From the NCBI GenBank assembly GCA_949357655.1, contig CASHTG010000003.1, forward strand, positions 1,116,001 through 1,180,000: DNA of 64,000 nucleotides. The letters run 5' to 3'. Source of the stretch: Parascedosporium putredinis (taxonomy: Eukaryota; Ascomycota; Sordariomycetes; Microascales; Microascaceae). This document shows, one piece after another, positions 45,159 to 58,039 of the stretch (position 1 is its first letter; each line of letters begins with the position of its first letter). Both the position numbers and the translations under genes were made by a program. The notes beneath the pieces were generated by a model that was not told the origin of the DNA, did not search any database, and saw only the letters and a program-made list of their open reading frames with translations.

Positions 45159-45781
45159 TTAGACCCTGGCGCCACGGTGGTGGGTGGTGCCATGGACACG
45201 CTCGCCACGGTAGCCGAGGTGCCAGCTGTAGAGGACGTTGAAGAAGAGAGCGAAGCTGCAACAGAAGAAACTGGTTAGACTATTTGTTCAAGATGCCGTG
45301 GACATTGGTTTAACAACCAGTGGGTAGACACTTACAAGGCGATGAAGCTAAAGGCCTCGACGGTATGGGCAAGAGCGTTTCGGCTGTGGGTGAACATGGT
45401 GGCGGTGAAGACGACAGCGACGAGCCAGAGGTACGAGAAGATGAGGTTGAAGAGGTGGAGGAAGTGGAGGAAAGCACCCAGGAAGTAAGCACCGAGGAAG
45501 AAGACAGTGGTCAGGACGGACTATGCAAAGAGAGTTGCGTTAGTGAGGGGTTTCACGACTAGTGCAAGCCCACGCCCTGTCGGTTCGTGCCGAGGGATAG
45601 GGAGGTGTGGGAGAGGCGCTAGGAAACTTACAATGACTTCGATGTAGATGATGGAGTCGGGCTGGTGCATATTGGTGGAGAACCAATAAGACACGATGCC
45701 CATGACAATCACGGACGAGATCCAAATGAGGGCATTGGTGGCCAGGAAGAGGGGAGAGAGCCCACGAGTGCTGAGAGGCAT
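45159..45781 (-). CDS. Small MARVEL-like tetraspan membrane protein
   Basis: Three exons (45632–45781, 45336–45520, 45159–45255) with GT/AG introns encode 143 residues without frame breaks. Four hydrophobic helices are present: FLATNALIWISSVIVMGIVSYW, VLTTVFFLGAYFLGAFL, FNLIFSYLWLVAVVF and FIAFFALFFNVLYSW. The C-terminus is short and His/Arg-rich (RVHGTTHHRGARV). The layout fits fungal MARVEL-domain proteins related to membrane domain organisation. The exact role is unknown. Confidence 0.75.
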
Positions 45782-47346
45782 GTTGGCGGTTGGTTGTTGG
45801 TTTTTTTCCTTAGGGGAAGGTTGGTGGTTCAGTGTGATTGGGTTGGATGCTTCCTTGGAGTGAGAAGAGGCGAGAGAGGCTGTTGAATTGTGAGTGAAGA
45901 GGAGATAGATGCAACCAGAAGAATCGGGGACATCATGGCTCCTTTATTTAGTCGTCGGAATTGGGTTGGCAAACCTGCTTCTTAGGCGATCAACGCCGTG
46001 CAGAAAAAAAGGCTGAACGATCGAAAAATTGGCATCGAGGGTTGGACGACGCCGGGGGAGGGAGGTTGAGGCTCACGTTGACGTCATGCGTGATGTGAGC
46101 GAGCGCGAGAGCGAATCGCGGTCGTCGGTGCCTGTGTTGGAGTTGGCATTGGGCGCGGACACGTCATGATTTCTCCAAAACCAATTTTCAACTGCCCCTT
46201 GACACACACACCCTTGCCAGCAGCTTTAGCGACCACTGGGATCTCTCGCTGGCTCACCCGATCCGGGGGAAAACCCAATGGGTTGAAGACAGAGCGGTGG
46301 CGCATCACCGCGTGCGGATAGACGAGGAAGAAAGGAAAAGAAAAGGCGATCAATGCGTTTGGCCTGATGTCACCACACACCGCGATGGGCCAAGGAGCCG
46401 GCACCCATGACCCATTGCGAGACAGGCGTAATTCCGCTCCCCCTTCGCTCTAGCCAAATAAATGAAGATGGCGAGAGTGGTAACCGGCGTCTTACAATGG
46501 CGAATAATGGTTACAGCGGTCGTGGTGTTGTTCAGCCGCTCGCACACGTACATGCACATTGCCGGAGAACACGGGGCACACTTAATGGAGCAATTATGAT
46601 ATCAAACCTCCTTGGCTGTTCCCTATCGATGAACGCACACTTCTTTTACACCGTTCTGTGCGCGATTCCTTCCCTTTTACTCTAATTTTCGTTGCCGGGA
46701 CTCGTAGTCCCTGCTGCGGGAAGTGATACCAGTGCGGAACGTAACCTGAACCTTATCCCCGACCGCCATCCAAGTCTTTAAGCAATGGATGGATGAATGC
46801 TTGGTTTCATCCCCATGCAGGACACCCGGCACTTGTTGTCCGGTGACGTGGGACCCCCAATTCTCGGGAGGATGAAGCGGACAGAGAGGAAGATGAGGAC
46901 ACAAAGTAGGAAAATTAAAATCATATCGTTCATTGCCCACATACTACCGATAAACTACTATGTTACACTGCTTGACGTCGCACAAGTACTTCGTACTCCA
47001 GAGAAAGAGGGTTTTCCTTCCTTTTTCCCTTATTTTCTTTTTCGGTTTTTCGATTCCTGTCTTTGATGGCCTTTTCCAAGCTTCTTGCTGAGTGGTCAAT
47101 GCTTCTTGCACAACACACACCGAAAGATGAGCTGGGCCAAGCATCCATTTACCCCAGTCTGAGCGCAATAGTGGCGTCACCGAGCTTGTCGCGTGCTCCA
47201 GCCCCAGCCCAGGCCCCCAGACCACACCGGGTTCCCCACCGCTTCTTCACCCCAGCAGAGAGAGAGAGAGGCAAGGGAAGAGACAAGAAAAATAAAAAAG
47301 TAAATAGCTGATTTAGTTCCCGTCCCGGATAGCAAAAGATCCCACA
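45782..47346. other. Spacer between MARVEL-like and oxidoreductase genes
   Basis: No gene or RNA is supported in this 1.6 kb. Confidence 0.5.
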
Positions 47347-48410
47347 TCACAATTCGTAAGGCGTGACCTGGACCGTGCTGTTATCCTTGAGCGCCTCCTT
47401 GATCGCCTGGCACACGTAGAGCGCGCCGAGGCCCGCCTTGGCGCTACAGCTCACCTCCTCCTCGCCGCGAATCACCCGAACAAAGTGCCGGAGCTGCAGC
47501 TCAAACGGCACGCCGGGCTCCACCGACACCGTGTCGCGCGTGAGCTCGGCGTTCCAGGACTTGGTCGTGCCGGGCGCGTAGGACCACACGGACATGTCGG
47601 GCACACTGAGGGATGCCTCGGTGCCGAAGACGCGGTAAAAGTCCTGTCCGGCCTTGGGGATGAGGGGTTTTCGCCCGTGCCGGACTCGAAGTTGTACGGC
47701 GAGGGCACGTTGTCGGCGACGAGGAAGCTGCCGACGGCGCCGGACCGGAAGCGCAGCGTGAGGGCCGCGCCTTCTTCCGCCTCGAAGCCGCGCTGGGAGG
47801 CGACTTTTTCGGCGTGCACGCTGGTGATGGGGCCGAAGAGGTAGTGCAGGAGGTCGACCTCGTGGATCATGTTGATGAGGATCACGCCGCCGCTCTGGGT
47901 GCGGCGCCACTCGGTGGGGGCGTCGTAGTAGGGCGCGGGCTTGTAGAGGGTCCATAGGCCGTTGACGGCCACGATGCCGCCGAGACGGCCCGAGGCCACG
48001 ACCTCCTTGGCGGCGATCATGTACGGGTTGAAGCGCCGGTGGTGGCCGACGAGGACCTTGACGCCCGTGCCGGCGAGGTGGGCCACGAGGGCCTCGCCGC
48101 CGGCCACGTTGTCGCTGATGGGCTTCTCGACGAGCACGTGCACGCCCGCGGACGCGAGCTCCATGGAGATGGCGGCGTGCGTGTGGTTGGGCGTGCAGAT
48201 GATGGCGGCGTCGGGGCGGTCCGCCGACGCCACGAGGGCCGCGACGCTGGTGTAGTGCGCGGCGCCCATCTCCGCGGCCAGCGCGGCGGACGTGGGTGCC
48301 GGGTCGACGATGGCGACGAGCTGCGTGTCTGGGTTCTGGACGACTGTGGCGGCGTGGCGGGGGCCGATGAGGCCGACGCCGATGACGGCGAATTTGACTT
48401 GAGCGGACAT
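47347..48410 (-). CDS. Gfo/Idh/MocA-family oxidoreductase, one frameshift
   Basis: This NAD(P)-dependent sugar or polyol dehydrogenase has an N-terminal Rossmann fold: KFAVIGVGLIGPRHA at about residues 5–19, then IVDP. CTPNHTHAAISMELA and the catalytic HVLVEKPISDN follow, then GHHRRFNPYM. The C-terminal domain has GGVILINMIHEVDLLHYLFG, with the HxxD-type pair, and ends with ALYVCQAIKEALKDN. The frame is lost in the G-run 47664–47667; one base joins GENP to LIPKAGQDFYRVFGTEASL. The restored length is 354 residues with a single exon. The substrate is unknown; it is not part of the quinate cluster. Confidence 0.9.
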
Positions 48411-50465
48411 GGTGGGTAAGTGTTTTAGAGGGAGGTGAGGATTAGATTAGGGAGTTTGGGGCACGACCGGGGTAAGAAACGAGAAAAGAAAGTGATCGTG
48501 GAGGCGGCGGGAAGGATTCTGGAGGATGGGGAGGGAGAGGGGCCTTTCTTGTTTGTTTTTGCGCGGGGAGAGGACCTGGGGAATCGGTATGGGGAAGGAG
48601 AAATCCGGGGAAGGACAGTCTCGAGTCATGGCCGTCCAGCAGCGGTATCTCGAGGCGGGTCCCCGAGAAAAAAGCGCGATGTGGTTTGGTTTTTGGTGCT
48701 GGACCCTCGGCGCAGCGTAGGCCCCACATCGCGCTCGACGATACCGACTTACGGACGCACGACGGTTAAAACTTTTGCCACTAGGCCGAACGTCGGGCGC
48801 CCCCAAGTTCCCACGCTCTACCCAACCAGCTCCCAGCAGAGGCGAGGCGAGGGGCACCCCATTTTTTTAGTTTTTTCTTCCCCTCTGTCAAGGGTGCATG
48901 CGGTCCGGAATTAGCTTTTGCCCACCGCCGCGGCATTGTGCGTTTGTTTGGACAGGAGGTCTCCACCGGCTGCCGATGATTTTCAAGCGCATTGCCGCGA
49001 TTCCGGCCGTAGCCGGATGCGCCGGTGAGGACCCCCAGGCCCTTTTTTATTGGAAGAAGGCGGGTTCCCTGAACTGGCTCCCCGCTACGTGTTCTCCAGA
49101 TTTGACAGAGCTAAGGATGCGGAACGCAACGGATTCTCGGGACCTGAATCGTTGACGGGGTCCGCTTGTGAGAGGATCGACAAGGGGATGCCCGTTTTTA
49201 TCTTTTGTTTTCTCGTGTACGATAAACCGGAAGAACATAATATTGACATCCGTCAAGACTATTCATCATAGGTGTTGTTGGTTCAGATCGGGATCCTTGC
49301 TCCTGTGATTGACACCTGCGAGGTCATTTCCCCTCATACTATTGTCGTGATGAGAAGATTGGAGCTCTTGATCCTTTGACTGTAGCATCAATGTACGGAC
49401 ACTCGCTTCTCTGGATGGAGTGGTTGCCTTTATGAAGCTTTTCCCAAATCTATATTTCTTTTCCACGACAAGCCAGACCTTGGTACTACTTGGCTCGGTG
49501 ATATAGTGGTTGGTGATAAAGCTATCCGCGCTATTCAAGAGCTCTATGTGCAGGGAGGCTATTATGCGATGGCGAGTGGTCGAGGTCCCTACACCCACAA
49601 GATTCTTAATGATCCCTCCCCAATGTGCAGCCTTCAAAGTCGATAGCTGGCAGGAGAAATGGCGCGGGAGCTAGTCTAGTCAGTGGGGAGCTTCAGGGAC
49701 GCGAGTCGTCTTGTCACCGTGGGTGTGGTGTGGGGTGCGGATGATTTTGATAAACGATAGGTTCCTCTCGAGCCCCGGAAAGAGTCGGACACTACTCTTA
49801 AACGCCTAGCCGCGATGGGGCTCGAACGGGTAACACGGAATAGAGGGCCACAGAGGGTTCTTGATGAGTGTGCGAGTCCTGGTAGATTATATGCGCTCGA
49901 AATCGCATGGGGTGCTTGAGACTATACGAGGCGAAGTCTTCAGTATTTCCTTTCTTTCTTGCTGATCATGGACGTCAAGATATGACGCACCCGTTCCCCC
50001 TCTCAAGTTGTGGTGCCATCCTTCCACTCTTGCTTTTGATCAGTCTACCAGAGAGGAGACGCAAGACGATGGTGAATGGAGATAATGGTTGGAAAGTGCC
50101 AAACGACATGTCGAGGATTGGTGTATACCTGCTTCCCCTGATTAGTATGGTTTACTGCAGCACCAAGCATCCAATCTTATCGAGAATGGTGGATATCAAT
50201 GGCTTACAACCGGGTGGGTGGGATCTGTCGGTCGAGATGGGCGATGCTTAGCATGTCTGTCGTGGCATCATCACTACACCATATAATCATCAAGATGGGT
50301 ATGCATATCTCTTTATTTCGTTAGCATAAGCAAAAACTATTCACGTCGCAATGGTATAGGTATATTTGTCCAACAAGAAGTCAAAGGTAGAATTTTTCTT
50401 TTTTACAGCATGCCTCCACACTGCAGGCACCTCCTCACCCACCCCATCCTCTTTCTCTGCCTCCG
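48411..50465. other. Spacer with a possible coding relic
   Basis: No complete gene is seen. One frame at about 49393–49646 (+) has no ATG start but reads like protein (PDLGTTWLGDIVVGDKAIRA, then YVQGGYYAMASGRGPYTHKI) and ends at a stop. It may be an exon or relic of an unrecognised gene. Confidence 0.35.
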
Positions 50466-51166
50466 TTAGAAATAGCCCAGACCCATGGCCGTCGCCATCA
50501 GCACGGCGAAGCTCACGGCGTAGCTAGGCTTCATGGAAACAGCGGCGCCACGCTGGCTGTTGGGTGTCCTCTCGGCGAGGAGCGAGACGTATTTGTTCCA
50601 CTCCGCGGGACAGCCGAGGCGGAAGTTCCACTCCGGAAGGGCAAAGGTGGTAGGGCACTCGGTGAACAGGGCCATGCCGGCGGCCATGGCCGTGGGGTCG
50701 ATGAGCCAGTTAAGGGTTTCCTGGAGATACTGGGATAGTAGGGGATCGAGCGTCTTGGGGATCTCGGTGACCCAGGCGCACTCCATCATGCCGGGGAACG
50801 CGGCGATGCGCGTCGCCGTCTCGTAGTACTCGGAGGAGAAGGAGTAGACCTCGGAGGCCGGGTGCGGGGCGCTATCGCCAAAGGCGAGGTACTTGGAGAC
50901 GCAGACGGTGTCGACGCTCATCGTGGGGATGGGCACGAGCGTGGAGAGGTTGGGATCGAGCGAGGTGACGCTGGCGTCCTGGCCGGGGATTCCGGCGGGG
51001 TCCGTCGGGGCGCCCGGTACGGGAGTCGTGTTGGTGCCGGCGCCAGCGGGATCTGGGATCTCGGTCTGTCGGGGAGGACCTGCTGGCCGCCCAAGCCGTC
51101 GTACATGCTGGCGGCGGCGGGGAGGGCGTACACGCCCAACAAGGCGCAGACGGTGTAGAGCTTCAT
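50466..51166 (-). CDS. Secreted, probably GPI-anchored protein of unknown function, one frameshift
   Basis: A signal peptide (MKLYTVCALLGVYALPAAA) is followed by a Pro/Thr-rich linker of about 60 residues. A globular part of about 130 residues contains cysteines in VDTVCVSKYLAFGD, MECAWVTEIPKT, LFTECPTTF and RLGCPAEW. The C-terminus has a hydrophilic stretch and then a hydrophobic tail (YAVSFAVLMATAMGLGYF), the classic layout of a GPI signal. The frame is lost in the G-run 51071–51074 and one base restores about 233 residues. It is probably a cell-surface protein. I recognise no enzyme family. Confidence 0.75.
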
Positions 51167-54100
51167 AGTTGGGAACGGCGCTGAGCGAAAGCTTGAGGTG
51201 TCTTGGTGAAAAGAGAGAGAGAACGGTGTGGTGTTCGCAACGTCGAGAAGCAAGAAACACGGAAAACGAGTGCGGGCGGGTTCGAGTGGGTCTGGGTCAC
51301 TGAATCCGAAGAAGAAGGATCAGAGCGGCCAGACGAGTTGAAAGGGGGAAGCGAGGCGAGCTGCAGGAATAATATATGGAATCCAGATTCCCGATCGGTT
51401 GGCAACCGGATGGCACGGTTCACCAGGATTTCCGTCTGGGTTTATGGCTTTCTCACTTTTTTCTTTTCTTTTGGTAAAATCTGGGGCTGCGCCGGGTGCT
51501 TCTACGCCGGGGGTACCTGTCCGCCCACCCATTGAAACTGGAGGGGAAGGGGAGTATTAGGGATATGTGATCAAATGAGGGACGCCTCCCATTTGCTTGG
51601 GTGCATGTCCTCGCCTATCAGTCAGCCATGTAATATCTTGGGATGGCTTTGTTTTGTCATGGATCCGGGGTGGGAAGGGAGGGGCGAGAGAGAGAGAGAG
51701 GGCGGCGCAGAATCCGTCGTTTCCTCTTCCTTTTTAGCGAGCTGCCAACCCCAGTCCCTAATCCTAACCTGGTCCCCCTGCCGTCGACCTGGAACGCTTG
51801 GAACTCAGCCTGTTGTTCAGTTTTGCGGCAGGCATTGCACACACACAAACCACACACATGCACTCCATGGGGGAACCGCAGCAAGAAGAAAGAAAGACAA
51901 GCCAAGGGGGAAGAAGGGATAAAATTGTTCAAGGGATGATCCCTGCTAGGTCCGAGCACACCCTTCGGCGAACTAGACAGACCGGACGACTGCTTCCGGG
52001 CGCGATGGTTGTAACCCTAAACCTTAAAGCTGGGCAAATGGCAGCAAAAGGTTTCATGGGCTGGAAGGGGCCCGAGCGACGAATTTTCCATCCCACCTCA
52101 TTGCTCCTCCCCGCAGGTTTGAGGAGTGGCTTGTCCTATCCAGAGGCGGCGATCGACGGACAAAGCCAGGTCGAGAAGGGGAGGGGAGGGATGAAGACGA
52201 AAGGGCAACATTGCGTTGTCAAACTATTGAATCGTCGACTTCTTTTTCCTTGCCTATAAAGAACAAATACTTTGGAAGGAGATAGTGTGCCTCTTTAGGG
52301 GCGAAGCAAAAGGGACTATACTATCAAGACATGGAGGATGTGTGGACGGGTACTTGGTCACACATGCTTTTCTTCTCTTTCTTGGTCTTCCTGGTGTCTG
52401 TGTGTGTCAGGTCAGGCCTTGGTATCTCCACGGCATTCGGTGCGGACAAATTTCCATTCTTTGGTTCGACAATGCGTTTCTGCAGCCGACTTTGCTGCAG
52501 GAGGGGCCAACTCTCCGTGGTCGCAAATCGAACCGAACCGTCCCTTGACCCGTCATCAGGATTCTGTGGTTGTCCCAAAGAGAAGGGGAGGCCCTGGCCT
52601 GAGGAAAAAGAGTCTAGTGAAGAACTGGGCGAGGGCGACGGGGAACGACGGGTAGAGAGCATGGACTCAATTCTTTTTTTTTTTTCTTTTCCTTTTGTAT
52701 CCTTGCCTTGTTCGTTTTATTTTCGTCAGGGCATCTGGCAGTTGCCCGCAATCAATCTTTGCAGCCACTAGCCTGGGCGTTTTTGTCGAAGAAAATGGAA
52801 GACGCACCCGAGACCTTGAGATGCCTCCAGCTGCAACGTTGAACCCTGACACTGACATGCAGCAATATCGTTTAGCGGCTCGGCAGGATGATACGAAGTA
52901 CACATTGGGGTGCGAACAGGGTGCTGCTACATGTTGGCGATGGATGGCGATGACATCCAACTGGGATGCTAGCTTCCTTCCCTCCTTCCCCTTCCCCTCT
53001 CGAACAATACATACACTATCTCAAGTGTCGCAGAATATTATGTGCATCTGATTCGGTTCAATTTCCCCGGGCGGCGTTTCTGCACTACACCAGATGAGGG
53101 GTCAGGAACAACTGATTGTGTTGCCCAGGATCAAAGGATCAAGGGCATCCTCCTCTAGCCACCTCCCTATCCTCGACGTACAAGCAAGTATTTGTCGCGT
53201 ACCAAAAACAGCTTTGACACCTGGGAACCGAGACCCTCGACTTGGCTTCAGCCACTGACTGTCAGCGTCGGCCTGGTTTTCAAGTCGTGATCAGTGCCTC
53301 GAAAACGCCTCATTCTTGGGGTGTGCAGCCAGTACCTCAATCTCTGAAGAAAAGAAGAAAGAAGGGACCCGAGCAAGATCCATAATCCCCATCTACCAAT
53401 GCATTATTTTTCTTCGTTTCTCGACCTCATTTCCATGTTCTGATAGCATGCTTCGACCTCGGTATCATCGGGCGAGGGAGAATGGCATGCAGCAAGCTAA
53501 GAACAAAGTGGCTTGGAGGCGTACGGATTACCAGCGGATCAAATGATGAGGGTATTTTGATGAAATTACGGATGCAACGACGTCCCAACCGGTGCGTGCC
53601 ATGTTACATGTACTCCCGTCCCGCGGAACCGAATCAAATTAGACCAAACCCTTTCGACCCTCGACCAACGCATACAGCGATTATGGGTCCTCACGATTTG
53701 AGTTGGTCTCGTCTGCAAGTGACACAGCAATGGTCGAGATTTTAAAGAGGGGCAGCCACAACCCTCTACGGGGAACTTCCAGGCTGGGTTAGACGACTGC
53801 ACTTCCAAGTTTGTTCGAGGTGCTGGTGTGAAACTGATAAGTGGGTTTTATTCGCGCGATTACACGATTTCGGGATCCATCCGCCGAGAATAACTCGCCG
53901 TGAGAACCACTTTCATCACTGGACAGTCGTCCCGCACCTGCTTGTTTTGGAGTGCAAGAGTGTTCCCGTCATGATCTCTTGTACCTTTTGGCAGCGCGTC
54001 GGCCATTTTCCTTTGAGCGCCTCTCTCATGCACCCCACGACGTGCCCCTGGCGCCTCGCAGAAGAACGAGAGAAGCGGTCGGGAGCCCAGAAAAGACGGA

Positions 54101-56588
54101 CCTGCCTTGGATTGCCAATCCCAGCCCATCCCTGCACCCGCAACCGTGGAGGAGTGATCCTTCTTCCTTGGGTTCGTGAAGGGAATGTGGCTCGCCTGCC
54201 GTGATGATTCCAACTTCCTAATCTGGAGTCGCCGGCGGACCAACTGCAAAAAAGCCTAAGTGTACGATATCCCAAATCCCTTTGCGCTGGTAACCTTACA
54301 GAAGGGCAGGGGTGAAAGGGTCGTGAACTGAGAAGGAAGAAGCCACTCTCTTGGCCTTCTCCGTTGGCGTCAAATCATATTATGGCTGAGCCTGGAGAGG
54401 GAGTGATCGACCTGAGGTAAACACAAAGAAGGTCAGAGCTAGAGGCAGATACGGAATAGAGGAATAGACTGGGGTACCGAGGTACAAGGAACATGTATCA
54501 TTGCTACCGATGACAGCAATTCTTCACCAAGACCTTGCTTGATGGCCTGGGGTTTTCCCATTCATCTACCCACGAGCAAGGATGAATTTTCAGTCGGACG
54601 ATGGTGCTCGGGAATAAGAGTAACGTCTGTAAGAAGGTCGACAGGGTTTGGAATGACCCCTGACAAATTTCATCCGTATCGAGAGAATGCACAAGTGATC
54701 AGCTCACTCCTCGCAGCCGCCCCAGGAGAATGACACAATCAAAGGATATTCAGAGCGCTGGGCCGCAAGCTTGACAATAATATCAGACATCGGTGCTAGG
54801 ACCCTACACTAGATCAAGTCCTGCCGCAGCCGTAGCCCTACATCAATAAATAAAAAAGTTTATCACTGCTGGGAAGAACCGTTGGTTCGAGGTCAGACCT
54901 GACGCTAGGCCAAGAACCCGTCAGGCCCGTCGCAACTAGCGCCAACTTGGCTTTGGGCTGAGGGCGAGAACTGCGCCAAGAAGAAACAAAACTTGGCCAC
55001 TATCCCTTGCCTGCCCTGGGAGCTAACGGTGGTCTGGCTCTACTCCCGCTGCCAACATTCAGGGGCTCATCATCCATGCATTGGCCAGCCCAGGTGTGTC
55101 GTGCCTGTCTTCGATAGGGGAGGTGCGCTATGGGATGTGAATTCCTTGGCCGCCCTATACTATCCTGCCTGCCTTGCATGGCGGATTATCGTAATATTCG
55201 ACTTGGTGAGGGGATGTAGAAGGCGAACCTCCACCAAGCCACGGGCTTGGACTATTTTACTGGGAGGAACGATGTCTCCGGCACCAACGCCAGCGCGGAA
55301 TTCGACATCTCCTCGGTGATGCAGGTACCACCTACCCTCTGGCAGGTGATCCTTGGGAAGACATTTTCGGAGAATCTAGCCGCCTCGAATGATCTCTTGC
55401 CTGGCCCGCACGCCCAAATACCTTGCCAGTGCTCAAGCCCTCGCCTGGTTTCTATGCATTGTGCGTCAATGCGAAGCCACGCCTGTGGTAGTGTTATGCC
55501 CTAAGAACGCCGTGAAAGGTAGGAAAGTTGGCTTTCTTGAGGATCACTCGTATTTGACTTCTCTCATTCAATGCCGGTTGTGCTGTGCTACAGTGACGCG
55601 CGCAACCGCCCTCCGTCGCGCTTTGAGCAGTGGAAGAACGAGCGGCCGCCCGTCTGGTCCGCGAACTTGGCCACGAAGGCACCCTAGGTAAGTAAGGTTC
55701 GGAAGAGACTGTTCGATATTCAAGTGTGTTGTTGGTAACAATATCAAGTTCAGCATGAGACCTTTCTGTAAAAGGCCGTGTTGGATGTAAGGTTAAGTCG
55801 GCGAATCCGTTTGCTCCTTGTAATATACCCGTGTGTCGTGACGACGTGCGCCGAGGCCGGCCCCCTGAGGCGGGGGCGGTATCGGTGGCTACCGACGAAA
55901 ACGGGGAACTAGTCGATGCTAGAACTGGTCGATGCTAGAACTGGTCGGGAGCTGTCCAAGGTGCGACTCGGAAAATATCTCGTCTTCTTTTCGATTTCAA
56001 AGCCGGTTTTGCGAAAAATATGTCAGCATTCCCCGCAAGTCGAGGGTGGTTAGTGCTGATGCAAACCACGCTGCAGATTGCGAATCCGCTCTACTGGGCC
56101 CGGTGCCCGCATCGCGATTCGGCCAGGAGCCATTGAGAGGCGACGCCGAGGTCATGGATGTCAACGCGAAGCTGGGACGCCTCTCTAGAAGAAGAAATAA
56201 TCCTGGGGAATGTGCGATATTACTCCCAATTCGAATTCATTGGCCTTCCAGTCCTCATATCCATTCTCTCCCCCACTCCACGAATGTAGCGCAAGCGGAG
56301 TCTCCGAAAAACGGTCCCGACGTACAGCGTCGAAACGTGGGCAGATGCGCCAGTTGGAAACCGGGGAAAAAGCGTGGATCGCGCAATCGAGCGGAGGGCA
56401 AACACCTTTTGCGTGCTGCGTGGGGGTTGGGAGGGCAAGAGAAAACTATTCGCGATGAAGCGCGGAAAGCCGAGTCGTTCGCGGACAGGTATATAGAACG
56501 CGGGCCCTCTCTTACGGAACTTCGATCATGTGCCTGGTCAGCTCCCTACGTCTAGATATCGTATCGTAGTTACTTCTAAAGAAGAAAA
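51167..56588. other. Long gene-poor interval (5.4 kb) with a possible coding remnant
   Basis: No complete gene is supported. A (GA)n tract lies at 51685–51700. At about 55240–55690 (+) several protein-like stretches occur in different frames: FTGRNDVSGTNASAEFDISS, then CIVRQCEATPVVVLCPKN, then SRFEQWKNERPPVWSANLAT before a stop. They may be exons of an unrecognised or decayed gene. Confidence 0.4.
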
Positions 56589-58039
56589 ATGGCGCATCTG
56601 GAATCTAGAAAACACGTGTCGCCGGACTCCGGCTTCCCCGTCACCCTTCACCCACACTTCAACCCCAAGATCAAGGATTACGCGCCCCCGAAGCCGTCCG
56701 CAAACCCATCACCCCCGGACAGGACCGCGCGACCTTTGCCGACCCGGAAAAGAAGGCCCTCTTGTCCGCCGCGAAACGGCACGACCTGACCGAATCCGTC
56801 GGCACCGTGCTCGAGGGCATCCAGCTGTCTCAGCTCACGCCGCAGCAGCTGGACGAGCTCGCCCTACTCGTCACGGAACGCGGCGTTGTCTTCTTCCGTG
56901 AGCAGGACCTCACCACGGAGGGCCAGGTGGAGCTGTTCCAGCACTATGGAATCCTGGACCGGCACCCGGCGCAAAAGGACGTGAAGCACGTCATCATCCG
57001 CGGGAGCCGCGAGGACCACCGCGAGATACTCAACTACACGCCTTGGCCCTCGGGTGATTTCCACGCCGACACCTCCTTCGAGGTGAACCCCCTTCGTACT
57101 CCCTCCTTCGCATGGAGGAGCATCCCGAAGTGGGCGGGGACACGGCCTGGGTCTCGCAGTACGGGCTCTACGACGCGCTCAGCGACGCCATGAAGGGCTT
57201 CGTCGACGGCCTCCACGCGGTGCACACCTCCCGGCTGCAGTACGATACCATCATCGACCTGTGGGGCGTGGGACCCAACCGTCCGCCCATCGATACCCAC
57301 CACCCGGCCGTACGGACGCACCCCGTCACGGGGCTCAAGGCTCTGAACGTGAACCCGGGTTTCGTCACGGGCTTTGCGGAGCTTAAAAATACGAGTCGGA
57401 TAAGTTGCTGGACTTTTTCTCGTACCACATCCACTCCGCGGACGACCATTACGTGCGATGGAAATGGGCCGTGGGCAGCGTGGCCATGTGGGATAACCGG
57501 TGAGTTGTTTTTTGTTATCCAAGTTGGGAGCTTGCCACACAACAGAATTTGCTAATCCTGGTATAGATGCACGGTACATCGAGTCATTCCCGGCACGTAC
57601 GAAGGCCCGCGTCGAGGTATCCGCACCACCGTCTTTGGAGAGAAGCGTAAGTCGAACAGGATGCGTACATGTTGAGAGATACGGTGCTAATGTGAAGCCA
57701 GCTTACTATGACCCAGCAAGCGAGGGCCGGGCCCAGCGACAAAGGCGAAGGCGAGCAGAGGAAGTAGCGGAAAACGGCGCGAACGGGTCTAATGGTATCC
57801 ATACGAATGGAGCTCATGCTGTTAACGGTACAGATGGTTCCTCTACCTCTAACGGTACAAATGGAGCCCCTGCGTCTAACGGGGCCAACGGCGTACAAGT
57901 CTCCGATGGAGCCAACGGGACACAAGCCTCGAATGGAACCCGGGAGGCAAATGAGACTTCGAATGCGAATGGTACGGAAAATGTCCAAAATGGTGGGGAA
58001 TCCAGCACGTTAGAGAGCGAGGGAGCGGGCTCCAACTGA
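56589..58039 (+). CDS. TauD-type Fe(II)/2-oxoglutarate dioxygenase with Asn-Gly-rich tail, three frameshifts
   Basis: This is a fungal relative of taurine/sulfonate dioxygenase. Exons are 56589–57499, 57567–57646 and 57702–58039. The conserved N-terminus (SGFPVTLHPHFNPKIKDYAP) leads to RGVVFFREQDL and the iron ligands HADTSFE. Next come GGDTAWVSQYGLYDALS, VGSVAMWDNR, and the distal His in CTVHRVIPG, with the 2-oxoglutarate Arg in RRGIRTTVFGEKPYYDP. Bases are missing near 56692 and in the runs 57088–57092 (C) and 57385–57389 (A). After the catalytic domain an extra tail of about 100 residues begins with basic QRQRRRRAEE and continues as many NGxNG/NGT units. Such a tail is not part of the usual TauD fold. 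Confidence 0.88.

Noticed and set aside
49800..49870. Possible tRNA-like sequence containing GGGCTCGAACGGG
   Set aside because: No acceptor or anticodon stems can be paired around it.
52331..52771. 146-codon open frame in the 51–56 kb interval
   Set aside because: It has no family resemblance, low-complexity ends and no splice or promoter support.
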